This document shows positions 43,368 to 52,945 of a stretch of DNA of 64,000 bases, piece after piece. The position numbers were made by a program, and so were the translations under genes. The stretch's first letter is position 1, and each line of letters begins with the position of its first letter. The notes below the pieces were generated by a model. That model saw only the letters and a program-made list of their open reading frames with translations, was not told the origin of the DNA and ran no database searches. This stretch comes from Arcobacter suis CECT 7833. Lineage in GTDB: Bacteria; Campylobacterota; Campylobacteria; Campylobacterales; Arcobacteraceae. The stretch covers positions 1,178,001 to 1,242,000 of the forward strand of contig NZ_CP032100.1 in the NCBI RefSeq assembly GCF_003544815.1, read 5' to 3'.

Positions 43368-44293
43368 AAAGAGCAGTTGTTTTGATGAACATGGGTGGAC
43401 CAAATAATATAAATGAAGTAAAAGTATTTCTTAGAAATATGTTTAATGATAAATATATTATAGGTGCTCCTCAGCCAATACGAGCAATGATTGGACAAAT
43501 AATAATTTTTAAAAGATTAAAAGAATCACAAAAAAACTATGAAAAACTTGGTGGAATGTCTCCAATTGTTGGACACACTAAAAGATTAGTGAGAAGATTA
43601 AATAAAGAACTTGATGCTGATGTTTTTTATGAAATGCGATACACTCCACCCTTTGCAAGTGATATTATGCCAAAACTAAAAAACTACGATGAAATATACG
43701 CAATTCCAATGTATCCACACTATTCAAGTACAACTACAAAATCATCAATTGAAGAGTTCGTAAAAGTTGCAAAAAAATATAATCTTGATAAAAAAATCAA
43801 AACAATAGATAGTTATTATGACAATAAATTTTATAATAAAGCAATAGTTGAAAGAATAAAAGAGGCTTTAAAAGGCGAAGATTCACAAGATTTTGAGCTT
43901 ATTTTTTCAGCCCATGGTTTAACTAAAAAAATCATAGATAAAGGTGATTTATACCAAAAACATATTTTAGCAAATGTTGAATGTGCAAAAAAAGAGCTTG
44001 AATCTCAAAATATTTCTTTTAAAAAAATCCACGTTGCCTATCAATCAAGACTAGGACCAATGGAGTGGTTGCGACCTTATATGGAAGATAAGTTAAAAGA
44101 GATAAAATCAAAGGTAATAATTTATCCAATATCATTTACAGTTGATAACTCAGAGACAGAATATGAATTAGATATGGAATATGCAGAAGTTGCTCATAAG
44201 TTAGGAATAAAAGATTATAGAGTAGCAAAGACTCCAAATCATCATAGATATTTTATGGAAACAATAAAAGAGATTTACGAGAGCCTAAAGTAA
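43364..44293 (+). CDS. hemH: Ferrochelatase
   Basis: 309 residues. It inserts ferrous iron into protoporphyrin IX, or into coproporphyrin III in other lineages, to make haem. Motifs are LMNMGGPNN at the start, YPHYSSTTT, the catalytic histidine in LIFSAHGL, AYQSRLGPMEWLRPYM and SFTVDNSETEYELD with the conserved glutamate. The TTG start overlaps the SRPBCC stop (TTGA) and has AAGGG upstream, so translation is coupled. Confidence 0.93.
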   Translation: MKRAVVLMNMGGPNNINEVKVFLRNMFNDKYIIGAPQPIRAMIGQIIIFKRLKESQKNYEKLGGMSPIVGHTKRLVRRLNKELDADVFYEMRYTPPFASDIMPKLKNYDEIYAIPMYPHYSSTTTKSSIEEFVKVAKKYNLDKKIKTIDSYYDNKFYNKAIVERIKEALKGEDSQDFELIFSAHGLTKKIIDKGDLYQKHILANVECAKKELESQNISFKKIHVAYQSRLGPMEWLRPYMEDKLKEIKSKVIIYPISFTVDNSETEYELDMEYAEVAHKLGIKDYRVAKTPNHHRYFMETIKEIYESLK

Positions 44294-44296
44294 AAA

Positions 44297-44325
44297 AAGA
44301 GAAGTTTTAACTTCTCTTATTTTTT
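44297..44325. terminator. Bidirectional terminator between hemH and the DEAD-box gene
   Basis: Inverted repeat with arms AAGAGAAGTT (44297-44306) and AACTTCTCTT (44309-44318), then a T-run toward hemH's downstream side and poly-A/T on the other strand. The effective loop is TTTTAA. Confidence 0.8.
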
Positions 44326-45609
44326 CCCAAAACTTCTATTATCATCTCTTTTAGTGATTTTTTTCTTTTTGGCAGGTTTTTTTTCAGGGGCATTTGTTTT
44401 TGCAAAACCTGTTTTTTTAGCTACTTTTCCAGCTTCAGCTTTTTTTACACTTAGTTTTTTTGGTCTTGCTTTAAATAGTCTTGGTTTTTTTTCTGTTGCT
44501 TCAAAACCTTCAACTTCTGTTCTTGGAATATTGATAATTAACTCTTTTTCAATATCAATCATCATTTTATAATCTTTAACACTTAAAAGCGTTAAAGCAA
44601 TTCCAGGATTTCCAGCTCGTCCAGTTCTTCCGATTCTATGTGTATAATCAGTTACAGTTTCAGGTAGAGCATAATTTACAACTATAGGCAAAAGTTCTAT
44701 ATCAATTCCACGTGCTGCAATATCAGTTGCTACTAAAACTCTAATTTCTCCTGATTTGAATTTTCTCATAACTTTTGCACGAGCTGTTTGTCTAACATCT
44801 CCATGAATACAACCAGCTGGTAATCCATCAAGTTCTAAATGTTCAACTAAAGTATCAGCTTCAATTTTCATATTTACAAAAACCAAAACTTGAGAATAGT
44901 TTTTTGAACCAATGATATATGATAATGCTGCTGCTTTATTTGCTTCATCAACTAAAACAATTTGTTGGTCAATGATTTTTACAGCTGATCTTTGTTGAGC
45001 AACTTCAATTACAACTGGATCTGTTAAAAATTCTTTTGCAAGTTTTTTAACATTTTGATTCATAGTTGCAGAGAACATCATGATTTGTCTTTTTGGTCCA
45101 ACACTTGGAAGAATTTTTTCAATATCTTCTAAAAATCCCATATCAAGCATCGTATCAACTTCGTCAATTACAACTGTTGTAACACTTGATAAATCAACAG
45201 TTCCATTTTTTAAGTGTTCCATCAATCTTCCTGATGTTGCCACTAAAATATCAAGACCTTTTACTATTTTTTTCTCTTGGTCTTTTGTTGAAACTCCACC
45301 AACCATTGCTATTGATTCTACTTCCATATATTTTGAAAAATCATCAACTGCTTTTGATATTTGAGTTGCTAATTCTCTTGTTGGAACTAAAATTAAAGCT
45401 CTAAGAATTGGTTTGTTTGGCTGTTTATTTGCTAATAGTTCTGTTAATATTGGTAATAAAAAAGCAGCAGTTTTACCTGTCCCACTTTGGGCAGCTGCTA
45501 GAATATCTCTTTTTTTTAAAGCAATTGGAATAGCTTTTTTTTGTATTTCCGTTGCTTCTTTGTAATCTAAATCTTTTAAAGCATTTATGATTTTTTCATC
45601 TAAGTTCAT
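44317..45609 (-). CDS. DEAD-box RNA helicase (RhlE-like)
   Basis: 430 residues. The Q motif and AAQSGTGKT (Walker A), PTRELA, the motif II variant DEVD, SAT, and HRIGRTGRAG are all present. The C-terminal tail is rich in lysine with AKK/KPAKK repeats, typical of RhlE/CsdA-type helicases that bind RNA during ribosome assembly or cold adaptation. Motif II reads DEVD rather than DEAD; this is conservative. Single gene. Confidence 0.92.
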   Translation of the reverse strand: MNLDEKIINALKDLDYKEATEIQKKAIPIALKKRDILAAAQSGTGKTAAFLLPILTELLANKQPNKPILRALILVPTRELATQISKAVDDFSKYMEVESIAMVGGVSTKDQEKKIVKGLDILVATSGRLMEHLKNGTVDLSSVTTVVIDEVDTMLDMGFLEDIEKILPSVGPKRQIMMFSATMNQNVKKLAKEFLTDPVVIEVAQQRSAVKIIDQQIVLVDEANKAAALSYIIGSKNYSQVLVFVNMKIEADTLVEHLELDGLPAGCIHGDVRQTARAKVMRKFKSGEIRVLVATDIAARGIDIELLPIVVNYALPETVTDYTHRIGRTGRAGNPGIALTLLSVKDYKMMIDIEKELIINIPRTEVEGFEATEKKPRLFKARPKKLSVKKAEAGKVAKKTGFAKTNAPEKKPAKKKKITKRDDNRSFGKK

Positions 45610-45789
45610 TGATGTAAAAGTTTTAATAATGTTTCCTTCTAATCTTATTTTTTATTGATTATATCCTAAAGTATATTAGAATGTTGTTTTATTTTCTTTT
45701 TAAGTCATAAAATAGGGCTTTTTCAATCTATTTTTAGCTTTTTTTGGTTAATATAAAAACCTTATTAAATAAATATTTGGATAGATAAA

Positions 45790-46824
45790 ATGACTGTTAA
45801 AATAACTTTACCCCATGATAACTCTTATGAAATTTTTATAGATGAATTGAACGAACTATATTTTGATAGAAAAGTTGTGATTATTACAAATCCAACAGTA
45901 AGTGGATTTCATTTGGAGTATTTAAAAACAAAATTAAAGGCACGTGAGCTCAGTGTTTGTACAATTCCAGATGGTGAAGAGTACAAACATATGCAAACAA
46001 TTGAAGATATGTTAGCTCATTGTTTTACACATAGACTTGATAGAAAATCTTTGCTTATCGCTTTTGGTGGTGGTGTTATTGGAGATATGACTGGATTTGC
46101 AGCTTCTATTTATCAGCGAGGTATTGATTTTGTTCAAATTCCTACAACTTTGCTTTCTCAAGTTGATGCAAGTGTTGGTGGGAAAACTGGGATTAATAAT
46201 AAATTTGGAAAAAATCTTGTTGGTGCATTTCACCAACCAATTGCTGTTTATATTGACCCAAATTTTCTAAAAACTTTACCAAAAAGAGAGTTTGGAGCAG
46301 GAGTTGCTGAGATTGTAAAAATGGCAGTAACTTTTAACAAAGACTTTTTTGAGTGGTTAGAAGAAAATGATTTGAATGATGATAAAAATATCAGAATTGC
46401 AATTGCTAAATCTGTTCAAACAAAAGCGGATGTAGTTTCTTTAGATGAAAAAGAGTTAGGAATAAGAGCAGCACTTAATTATGGTCACACTTTTGGTCAT
46501 GTTATTGAAAATGAAACAAACTATGATACATTTTTACATGGTGAAGCTGTGGGAATTGGGATGTGTATGGCTAATGCATTGGCAGTTAAAATTGGACTTA
46601 TGAGCAAAGATGAAGAATTAAGAGTGAAAAATCTATTAGAAAAATATAAAATTCCAACAACTTATAAAATCAAAGATGTGGAAGATTTTTATGAACACTT
46701 TTTCTTAGATAAAAAGTCTTTGGATAATAAAATTAAATTTATTCTTCCAGTTGGTCTTGGTGATTGTAAAATCACTAATGAAGTTACAAAAAATGATGTT
46801 ATTGAAATATTAAAAGGTTTTTAA
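45790..46824 (+). CDS. aroB: 3-dehydroquinate synthase
   Basis: 344 residues. It cyclises DAHP to 3-dehydroquinate, second step of the shikimate pathway, using NAD and a divalent metal. Motifs are AFGGGVIGDMTGFAAS, IPTTLLSQVDASVGGKTGIN (NAD and substrate site) and the metal-binding NYGHTFGHVIE and FLHGEAVGIGM. First gene of a same-strand row with the mechanosensitive channel, mtaB and the FtsH-like ATPase. Confidence 0.96.
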   Translation: MTVKITLPHDNSYEIFIDELNELYFDRKVVIITNPTVSGFHLEYLKTKLKARELSVCTIPDGEEYKHMQTIEDMLAHCFTHRLDRKSLLIAFGGGVIGDMTGFAASIYQRGIDFVQIPTTLLSQVDASVGGKTGINNKFGKNLVGAFHQPIAVYIDPNFLKTLPKREFGAGVAEIVKMAVTFNKDFFEWLEENDLNDDKNIRIAIAKSVQTKADVVSLDEKELGIRAALNYGHTFGHVIENETNYDTFLHGEAVGIGMCMANALAVKIGLMSKDEELRVKNLLEKYKIPTTYKIKDVEDFYEHFFLDKKSLDNKIKFILPVGLGDCKITNEVTKNDVIEILKGF

Positions 46825-46825
46825 A

Positions 46826-48574
46826 TTGATTAAAAAATTAGCAATTTTACTATTTATTAGTTGTTTCTTATGGGCTGCTGAAAATGATGATATAACAACG
46901 CTTGATAAAAAAGACAAAGCTGAAGTTAAAAAAATAGAGCAAAAAATCATAAATGAAAAATATGAAGAAGCTCAAAAAGAGTTAGAGATTAAAAAAAATC
47001 AAGAACTTGAAGATTTAAAAAGTAAAGAACAAGATTTAGAAAATATAGCTCAGGTTAATACTTTACTTGAAACTATTTCAAAAATTGAAACTGAATTAAA
47101 AGATAATATTTTATTAAAAAGATATTCTAATTATCTTTCATATAGTAAAATTTCCACAGAACTTGCTATTTTACGTGATACTTTAAAAAGAAAAACAAAT
47201 ATTACAGATGAGCAAGCTTATCAATTACACAATAAAATAAGAGTAAAAGAAAATGAATTAGAGTTAATAGATGAGTATAAAGGTTCTCCTATTGGTGGAC
47301 TTATTAATCCACCTGAAATTGAAAAATATGAAAATATTACAAATCCTTTTGGAATTATTAATGCTTTATCTCAAATAAAAAAGTTAGAAAACAATAAAAA
47401 GATATTCAAAACTTTAGAATCGGATATTGATTATTTGACAATAAAACTAGATGAAGAGTTACTTTTATATTTAGAATTGTTTAATTTAGACCAAAAACCT
47501 GAATACAAAGAAAAAATTACTTTTTTAGACAAACAGAAAAAAGATTTTGTTATGGTTTTAGAAATTGTATCTACAACAGAAGAAGTTTATACTAGAAAAA
47601 TAGAACAAGTTATTTTAGAAATCAAAAATCAAATATCTCAACAAGTTCAAAAAATGGTTGTTATTTTTATAATAATCATGATTTTATCAGTAATCGCATT
47701 TTTAGTAAAACTAGCTTTGAAAAGATATTTTTCTCAAAATGAAAATTATTATATGATAAATAAAATCATTAATTTTACTTTAGTATTTTTAATCGTAATG
47801 CTTATTTTATTTTCATATATAGATAATGTTTCATATCTTGTAACAATCCTCGGATTCGCATCAGCTGGTATTGCTATTGCCCTAAAAGATTGGTTTATGT
47901 CTATTTTTGGTTGGATGGTTATTGTTACATCTGGATCTATTCAAGTTGGAGATAGAATAAAAGTAAATAAAGGTAATGTTGAAACTGTTGGAGATGTTTT
48001 GGATATTTCTTTATTTAAAATTACAATTAGAGAAGATATTACTTTGACTTCTTATATGGTAAATAGAAGAAGTGGAAGAATATTTTTTATTCCAAATAAC
48101 TATATTTTTTCTGAGCTTATTTCAAACTATACACACTCAGGTTTAAGAACAGTTTGGGATGGAATTGATATTACAATTACTTTTGATTCAAACCATAAAA
48201 AAGCTCAAAAAATAGCTAGAGATATTTTGAAACATTATTCAAAAGGTTATACTGATATTACAAGAAAACAGTTATCAAAAATGAGAAATAAATATCAGTT
48301 AAGAGCAACTGGTGTGGAACCAAGAGTTTTCACTTTTGTTGAACCTCAAGGTATTGTAATATCTTCTTGGTATTTAACAAACTCTTATGCTGCATTGGTT
48401 TTAAGAAGTACAATAAGTCCTGAAATATTAGATGCATTTATGAAAGAAGATGATATTCATATCGCTTATCCTACTCAACAAATTAATATTAATAGAACAG
48501 ATAATGCTTATGGACCTGCTATGAAAAGAAAAAATGTTCCAAAAGATTTGGAAGATGAAATTATACAAAGATAA
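46826..48574 (+). CDS. MscS-family mechanosensitive channel with long periplasmic coiled-coil domain
   Basis: 582 residues. A signal peptide (AILLFISCFLWAA) and about 240 residues of charged helical/coiled-coil sequence precede three or more membrane helices (about 277-365). The pore helix is recognised by GFASAGIAIALKDWF, followed by the MscS beta domain (GDRIKVNKGNVETVGDVLDI). It probably relieves hypo-osmotic pressure. TTG start with AAAAGG eight bases upstream. One base separates it from aroB. Confidence 0.85.
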   Translation: MIKKLAILLFISCFLWAAENDDITTLDKKDKAEVKKIEQKIINEKYEEAQKELEIKKNQELEDLKSKEQDLENIAQVNTLLETISKIETELKDNILLKRYSNYLSYSKISTELAILRDTLKRKTNITDEQAYQLHNKIRVKENELELIDEYKGSPIGGLINPPEIEKYENITNPFGIINALSQIKKLENNKKIFKTLESDIDYLTIKLDEELLLYLELFNLDQKPEYKEKITFLDKQKKDFVMVLEIVSTTEEVYTRKIEQVILEIKNQISQQVQKMVVIFIIIMILSVIAFLVKLALKRYFSQNENYYMINKIINFTLVFLIVMLILFSYIDNVSYLVTILGFASAGIAIALKDWFMSIFGWMVIVTSGSIQVGDRIKVNKGNVETVGDVLDISLFKITIREDITLTSYMVNRRSGRIFFIPNNYIFSELISNYTHSGLRTVWDGIDITITFDSNHKKAQKIARDILKHYSKGYTDITRKQLSKMRNKYQLRATGVEPRVFTFVEPQGIVISSWYLTNSYAALVLRSTISPEILDAFMKEDDIHIAYPTQQININRTDNAYGPAMKRKNVPKDLEDEIIQR

Positions 48575-48592
48575 ATTAGGAAATATATATTA

Positions 48593-49861
48593 ATGAATTT
48601 TTCACAAAACAAACCAAAAGTATATTTTAAAACTTTTGGTTGTAGAACAAATGTTTTTGATACTCAAGTTATGATGAGTAATTTAAAAGATTTTGAAGTA
48701 ACACAAGAAGAAACAGAAGCGGATGTTGTAATTATCAACTCATGTACAGTAACAAATAGTGCAGATAGCACAGCTCGTGGCTATATAAGTGGTTTAAAAA
48801 AACTTCCAAAAGATCCAAGGGTAATATTTACTGGTTGTGGAGTTTGGACAAAAGGTGAAGCTCTTTTTAAAGAAGATAAAGTTGATTCACTTTTTGGACA
48901 CTCTGAAAAAGAGAAAATAAATGAGCTTTTATTAAATGAGAGTAGATTTTTTCAAGCTGGTGATTTAACTCATATTGATGAAACAATAGTTGAAGAGTTT
49001 ATTGGAAAAAGTAGGGCATTTATTAAAATCCAAGAGGGTTGTGATTTTAGATGTTCATATTGTATTATTCCTTATGTAAGAGGTGATGCTAGAAGTTATT
49101 CTGAAGATAAAATTCTAGAGCAAGTTACAACTTTGGCTTCAAATGGTTTTGGAGAGTTTATTTTAACTGGAACAAATGTTGGCTCTTACGGTAAAAAACG
49201 GCATACAAGTCTGGCAAAACTTCTAAAAAAAATGTCTTTAATCAAAGGTGTAAGAAGAATAAGAATGGGAAGTATTGAACCTATTCAAATTGATGATGAG
49301 TTTAAAGAGCTAATAAATGAGCCATTTATGGCAAAACATCTTCATATTGCACTTCAACATACTTCAAAAGAGATGTTACAAATAATGAATAGAAGAAATA
49401 AGGTTTTATCTGATTTAGAACTTTTTGAATTTTTAAGTTCAAATGGATACGCTTTAGGAACAGATTTTATTGTTGGACATCCTGGTGAAACAGAAGAATT
49501 ATGGCGTGAAGCGATGCAAAATTTACATAGATTTCCTCTTACTCACGTTCATGCATTTACTTATTCAAAAAGAGATGGAACACCAAGTGCTACAATGAAA
49601 CCTCAAATTAAAGGTGATATTGCTAAAGTTAGATACAATGAACTTATTAAAATAATTGATGAGAAAAATTATAATTTTAGAAAAAATAATACTCAAAAAT
49701 TAGAAATTTTAATTGAACAAGAAAAAAATGGTAAATATATAGGATTTGATCAGTTTTTTAATCAAATAGAGATTGATTCACCTGTAGATTTAGTTGGAGA
49801 TTGGGTTTTTATAGATGATTATGAAGTAAGGCTGGAAAAAAATGTCGCAAGATTCAAATAA
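48593..49861 (+). CDS. mtaB: tRNA t6A37 methylthiotransferase
   Basis: 422 residues. The N-terminal MTTase domain has TFGCRTNVFDTQ with iron-sulfur cysteines; the radical-SAM domain has CDFRCSYCIIPYVRG (CxxxCxxC); a C-terminal TRAM-like part follows. It adds a methylthio group to t6A at position 37 of tRNAs for ANN codons. GCRTN and the first-domain pattern indicate MtaB rather than MiaB. It overlaps the FtsH-like ATPase gene by 20 bases. Confidence 0.9.
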   Translation: MNFSQNKPKVYFKTFGCRTNVFDTQVMMSNLKDFEVTQEETEADVVIINSCTVTNSADSTARGYISGLKKLPKDPRVIFTGCGVWTKGEALFKEDKVDSLFGHSEKEKINELLLNESRFFQAGDLTHIDETIVEEFIGKSRAFIKIQEGCDFRCSYCIIPYVRGDARSYSEDKILEQVTTLASNGFGEFILTGTNVGSYGKKRHTSLAKLLKKMSLIKGVRRIRMGSIEPIQIDDEFKELINEPFMAKHLHIALQHTSKEMLQIMNRRNKVLSDLELFEFLSSNGYALGTDFIVGHPGETEELWREAMQNLHRFPLTHVHAFTYSKRDGTPSATMKPQIKGDIAKVRYNELIKIIDEKNYNFRKNNTQKLEILIEQEKNGKYIGFDQFFNQIEIDSPVDLVGDWVFIDDYEVRLEKNVARFK

Positions 49862-51308
49862 AAAAAATTTAGATAAAAATTTTAAATTAATGGCAATATC
49901 AGCACTTGTATTGCTAATATTATTTATTTATACTATTTATAAAAGTAGTTCTCATATACAAGGAAGTTCTTATTATATAGGAATTATTTTTTTGTTTATT
50001 TTACTCTTTTTAGCTTTATTATTGAGGGTTAAACAAGATAAAGTTAGAGCTTTTTTTAATAAAAATAAAAAACAAACAGCTTTTGATGATGAGATTATAA
50101 AAAGTAGAGCAAAAATCTCAAATGAAGATTTAAATTCAAATATTCAAGCTGTAACTTCAAATGTTACATTTAAAGATGTAGCTGGAATAAATGAGATAAA
50201 AGAAGAACTAGAAGAAGTTGTTGATTTTTTAAATAATCCAAAAAAATATCTTGAATATGGAGTTAAACTTCCAAAAGGTGTTTTACTTGTAGGTCCTCCA
50301 GGAGTTGGAAAAACACTTATTGCAAGAGCAGTTGCAGGTGAAGCTGATGTTCCATTTTTTTATCAAAGTGGCGCTAGTTTTGTACAAATTTATGTTGGAA
50401 TGGGTGCAAAAAAAGTGCGAGAACTTTTTGCAAAAGCAAAACAAAGTGCACCAGCAATTATTTTTATAGATGAAATTGACGCTGTTGGAAAAGCTAGAAG
50501 TGGAAAATCAAATGATGAAAGAGAATCAACTTTAAACGAACTTCTTACTCAAATGGATGGATTTGATGGAGATAGTGGAGTTATAGTAATTGCAGCAACA
50601 AATAAAATAGAAGTTTTAGACGATGCACTTTTAAGAGCTGGAAGATTTGATAGACGAGTTCATGTGGGACTTCCAAATATAAATGATAGAAAAAAGATTT
50701 TAGAGTTATATTTAACAGGTAAAAATCATGAAATAAATATAAATAAATTAGTAAATGAAACAGCTGGATTTAGTTCAGCAGCACTTGCAACACTAATAAA
50801 TGAAGCTTTATTAAATATGATTAAAAATAATAAAAGAATATTAAATAGTTCAGATATTCAAGTGGCAAAAAACAAACTTGAATTTGGTAAAAAACAAATT
50901 AAGATTTTAGATGATAAACAAAAGGAAATTTTAGCTATTTATCAAGCTTCAAAGGCTTTTATTTCAAAAACAAAAGTAGCTTTATTTGATGAAAGTGTTG
51001 AAAAATTAAATTCAACTTATCCTTCTTTTCAAGAATTATGTGAAAATATAAGAAGAGATTTAGCTGGATTTATTGGTGTTGAAGTTATAAAAAAAGAGAA
51101 ATACGCAATAAATCATGAAGATTTAGAAAAAGCTTTTAAAACAGCTAATGATGTTGTAAATAAATATAAAATGCTAAATTCTGTAGATGAACTACTTTTA
51201 GATATAAAAAATGATTTAAGAAGTGAATTATCACAAAACGTAGAAGAGATAAATAGATTAAAAGAAATTATGCTTAAAAATGAGGTAATTACTTTTGATG
51301 ACATCTAA
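49842..51308 (+). CDS. FtsH-like membrane AAA ATPase lacking the protease zinc site
   Basis: 488 residues. Two membrane helices (about 15-32 and 45-61) are followed by an FtsH-type AAA domain with Walker A GPPGVGKT (151-158), pore motif FVQIYVGMGA, Walker B IIFIDEIDAVG and arginine fingers RAGRFDRR. The C-terminal region aligns with the M41 protease domain, but where FtsH has HEAGH it reads YQASK (AIYQASKAF), so zinc binding and proteolysis should be lost. Similar degenerate FtsH paralogs sit next to mtaB in related bacteria. It may act as an unfoldase or partner of real FtsH. Confidence 0.85.
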   Translation: MSQDSNKKNLDKNFKLMAISALVLLILFIYTIYKSSSHIQGSSYYIGIIFLFILLFLALLLRVKQDKVRAFFNKNKKQTAFDDEIIKSRAKISNEDLNSNIQAVTSNVTFKDVAGINEIKEELEEVVDFLNNPKKYLEYGVKLPKGVLLVGPPGVGKTLIARAVAGEADVPFFYQSGASFVQIYVGMGAKKVRELFAKAKQSAPAIIFIDEIDAVGKARSGKSNDERESTLNELLTQMDGFDGDSGVIVIAATNKIEVLDDALLRAGRFDRRVHVGLPNINDRKKILELYLTGKNHEININKLVNETAGFSSAALATLINEALLNMIKNNKRILNSSDIQVAKNKLEFGKKQIKILDDKQKEILAIYQASKAFISKTKVALFDESVEKLNSTYPSFQELCENIRRDLAGFIGVEVIKKEKYAINHEDLEKAFKTANDVVNKYKMLNSVDELLLDIKNDLRSELSQNVEEINRLKEIMLKNEVITFDDI

Positions 51309-51813
51309 AAACTATTTTTCTGGTTTTTGTTTTTTTCAAGAATCAGAACTATTTGAAAAGTATTTAATAAAAAATGATTTTACTTTTTGTGGTTTTTCTT
51401 ATGGTGCTATAAAAGCCTTTGAAGAGGCTTTGAATTCAACAAAAAGAGTTGATAAACTTCAACTCTTTTCTCCTGCTTTTTTCCAAAATTATGATGATAA
51501 ATTTAAAAGAACTCAACTTATGTATTTCAAAAAAGATGCAAATGCTTATTGTCAATCTTTTTTGGAAAATGTTATTTTTCCTACAAATTTTGATACTTCA
51601 AAGTATTTTAAATTAGGAACAATAAAAGAGTTAGAAGAACTTCTTTATTATGAGTGGAAAGAAGAAAAACTTCAAAAACTTTTGGATGAAGGGACAATTA
51701 TAGAAGTTTATTTAGGTGGAGTTGATAAGATTATTGATGCTTCAAAAGCCAAAGAATTTTTTAAGAACTTTGCAACAGTATATTATATAAAAGAAAAAGG
51801 GCACTTATTATGA
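51298..51813 (+). CDS. bioV: Pimeloyl-ACP methyl ester esterase, BioV type
   Basis: About 171 residues. An alpha/beta-hydrolase-like short protein with nucleophile serine in CGFSYGAIKAFEEAL and a likely catalytic histidine in KEKGHLL at the very C-terminus. This matches the small BioV esterases of Helicobacter and relatives, which release pimeloyl-ACP in place of BioH. The ATG at 51298 overlaps the ATPase stop; mogA overlaps its end by four bases. Biotin genes are otherwise absent from the window. Confidence 0.75.
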   Translation: MTSKNYFSGFCFFQESELFEKYLIKNDFTFCGFSYGAIKAFEEALNSTKRVDKLQLFSPAFFQNYDDKFKRTQLMYFKKDANAYCQSFLENVIFPTNFDTSKYFKLGTIKELEELLYYEWKEEKLQKLLDEGTIIEVYLGGVDKIIDASKAKEFFKNFATVYYIKEKGHLL

Positions 51814-52346
51814 ATGAAAAAATAGCAAAAATTGGAATTGTTACAGCTTCAGATAGAGCAAGTCGTGGAGAATATGAAGATTTATCAGGACAAGCGATTA
51901 TTGATACAATAAATAGTTATTTAAATTCACCTTGGGAACCTATTTATAGATGTATTGAAGATGATCAAAAAACTATAGAAGACACTTTAAAAGATTTAGT
52001 TGATGATGAAAACTGTTGTTTAGTAGTTACTACTGGTGGAACAGGACCAGCACTTAGAGATGTAACTCCTGAAGCTACCGAAGCTGTATGTGATAGAATG
52101 ATGCCAGGTTTTGGAGAATTAATGCGTTCAGTTTCATTAAAATTTGTACCAACTGCAATTTTATCACGTCAAACAGCAGGTCTAAGAGGAAGTTCTTTAA
52201 TAGTAAATCTTCCAGGTAAACCAAAATCAATAAAAGAGTGTTTAGATGCTGTATTTCCAGCAATTCCTTATTGTATTGATTTAATGGAAGGACCATTTTT
52301 AGTTTGTAATGAAGAAGTTATAAAAGCTTTTAGACCTAAAAAATAA
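51810..52346 (+). CDS. mogA: Molybdopterin adenylyltransferase
   Basis: 178 residues. MogA adenylates molybdopterin before molybdate insertion. Motifs are IVTASDRASRGEYEDLSG at the N-terminus, VVTTGGTGPALRDVTPEAT (the nucleotide/molybdopterin loop) and LRGSSLIVNLPGKPKSIKECLDAV. ATGA overlap with bioV suggests translational coupling. No other Mo-cofactor gene is in the window. Confidence 0.93.
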   Translation: MNEKIAKIGIVTASDRASRGEYEDLSGQAIIDTINSYLNSPWEPIYRCIEDDQKTIEDTLKDLVDDENCCLVVTTGGTGPALRDVTPEATEAVCDRMMPGFGELMRSVSLKFVPTAILSRQTAGLRGSSLIVNLPGKPKSIKECLDAVFPAIPYCIDLMEGPFLVCNEEVIKAFRPKK

Positions 52347-52465
52347 AATTCAATAAAAAAATAATTCTGATAAAAGATATATTTTTAGTCTTTATTTTCT
52401 ATTGATTATTCTTAATATTAATTATGATAACATTTCTCAAAATCAATAAGAGGATTATTTATTTG

Positions 52466-52945
52466 ATGTTAGAGTGTTATCATGAATTAATATATTATGT
52501 CCAGCGAATGGTTGGAGATAAAGAAAAAGCTAAAGATATAATTCAAGAAGCTTATAGTAGGATGTTTGAGGTTTCTAAAACTACTCCTATTGATAATAAA
52601 AGAGCCTATTTATATAAATTAGCAAGAAATATCGTGATTGACCAATCTCGAAAAGAAAAAAATGCAGTTCAGATTGAATATGAGGAAGAAGAACATAGCA
52701 TTCCACAAGAACAACAACCCGATGAACAAATTTCTAAAGCAAATCAGCAAGAACTTCTACTAAAAATTTTATATAGCTTACCTGAAAAAAATCAACAAGC
52801 TTTCATATTACATGTATTTGAGGGTTATTCACGGAAAGAAATAGCATTAAAAATGGGAATTAGTACAGCTGCTGTTGAAAAACATATTATTCGCGCAAGT
52901 GAAAAAATAAAAGAGAAGCTAAATAGTATTGAGGGATATAATTAA
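52466..52945 (+). CDS. ECF sigma factor, FecI type
   Basis: About 160 residues. Region 2 is ELIYYVQRMVGDKEKAKDIIQEAYSRM, and region 4 is GYSRKEIALKMGISTAAVEKHIIRASEKIKEKL. It directs core polymerase to iron-uptake promoters in response to a TonB receptor and FecR. AGGA lies 11 bases before the ATG at 52466 and 8 before a TTG at 52463; an ATG at 52424 lacks a ribosome-binding site. The core starts MLECYHELIYY, as in FecI proteins. It overlaps fecR by one base. Confidence 0.85.
   Translation: MLECYHELIYYVQRMVGDKEKAKDIIQEAYSRMFEVSKTTPIDNKRAYLYKLARNIVIDQSRKEKNAVQIEYEEEEHSIPQEQQPDEQISKANQQELLLKILYSLPEKNQQAFILHVFEGYSRKEIALKMGISTAAVEKHIIRASEKIKEKLNSIEGYN

Noticed and set aside
42974-43498. 174-codon minus-strand open frame over the SRPBCC/hemH junction
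   Set aside because: It crosses two well-supported genes in antisense and resembles no protein family.
52390-52432. Fur box upstream of the ECF sigma gene
   Set aside because: The AT-rich sequence matches the 7-1-7 model only loosely and is not palindromic enough to separate from background.
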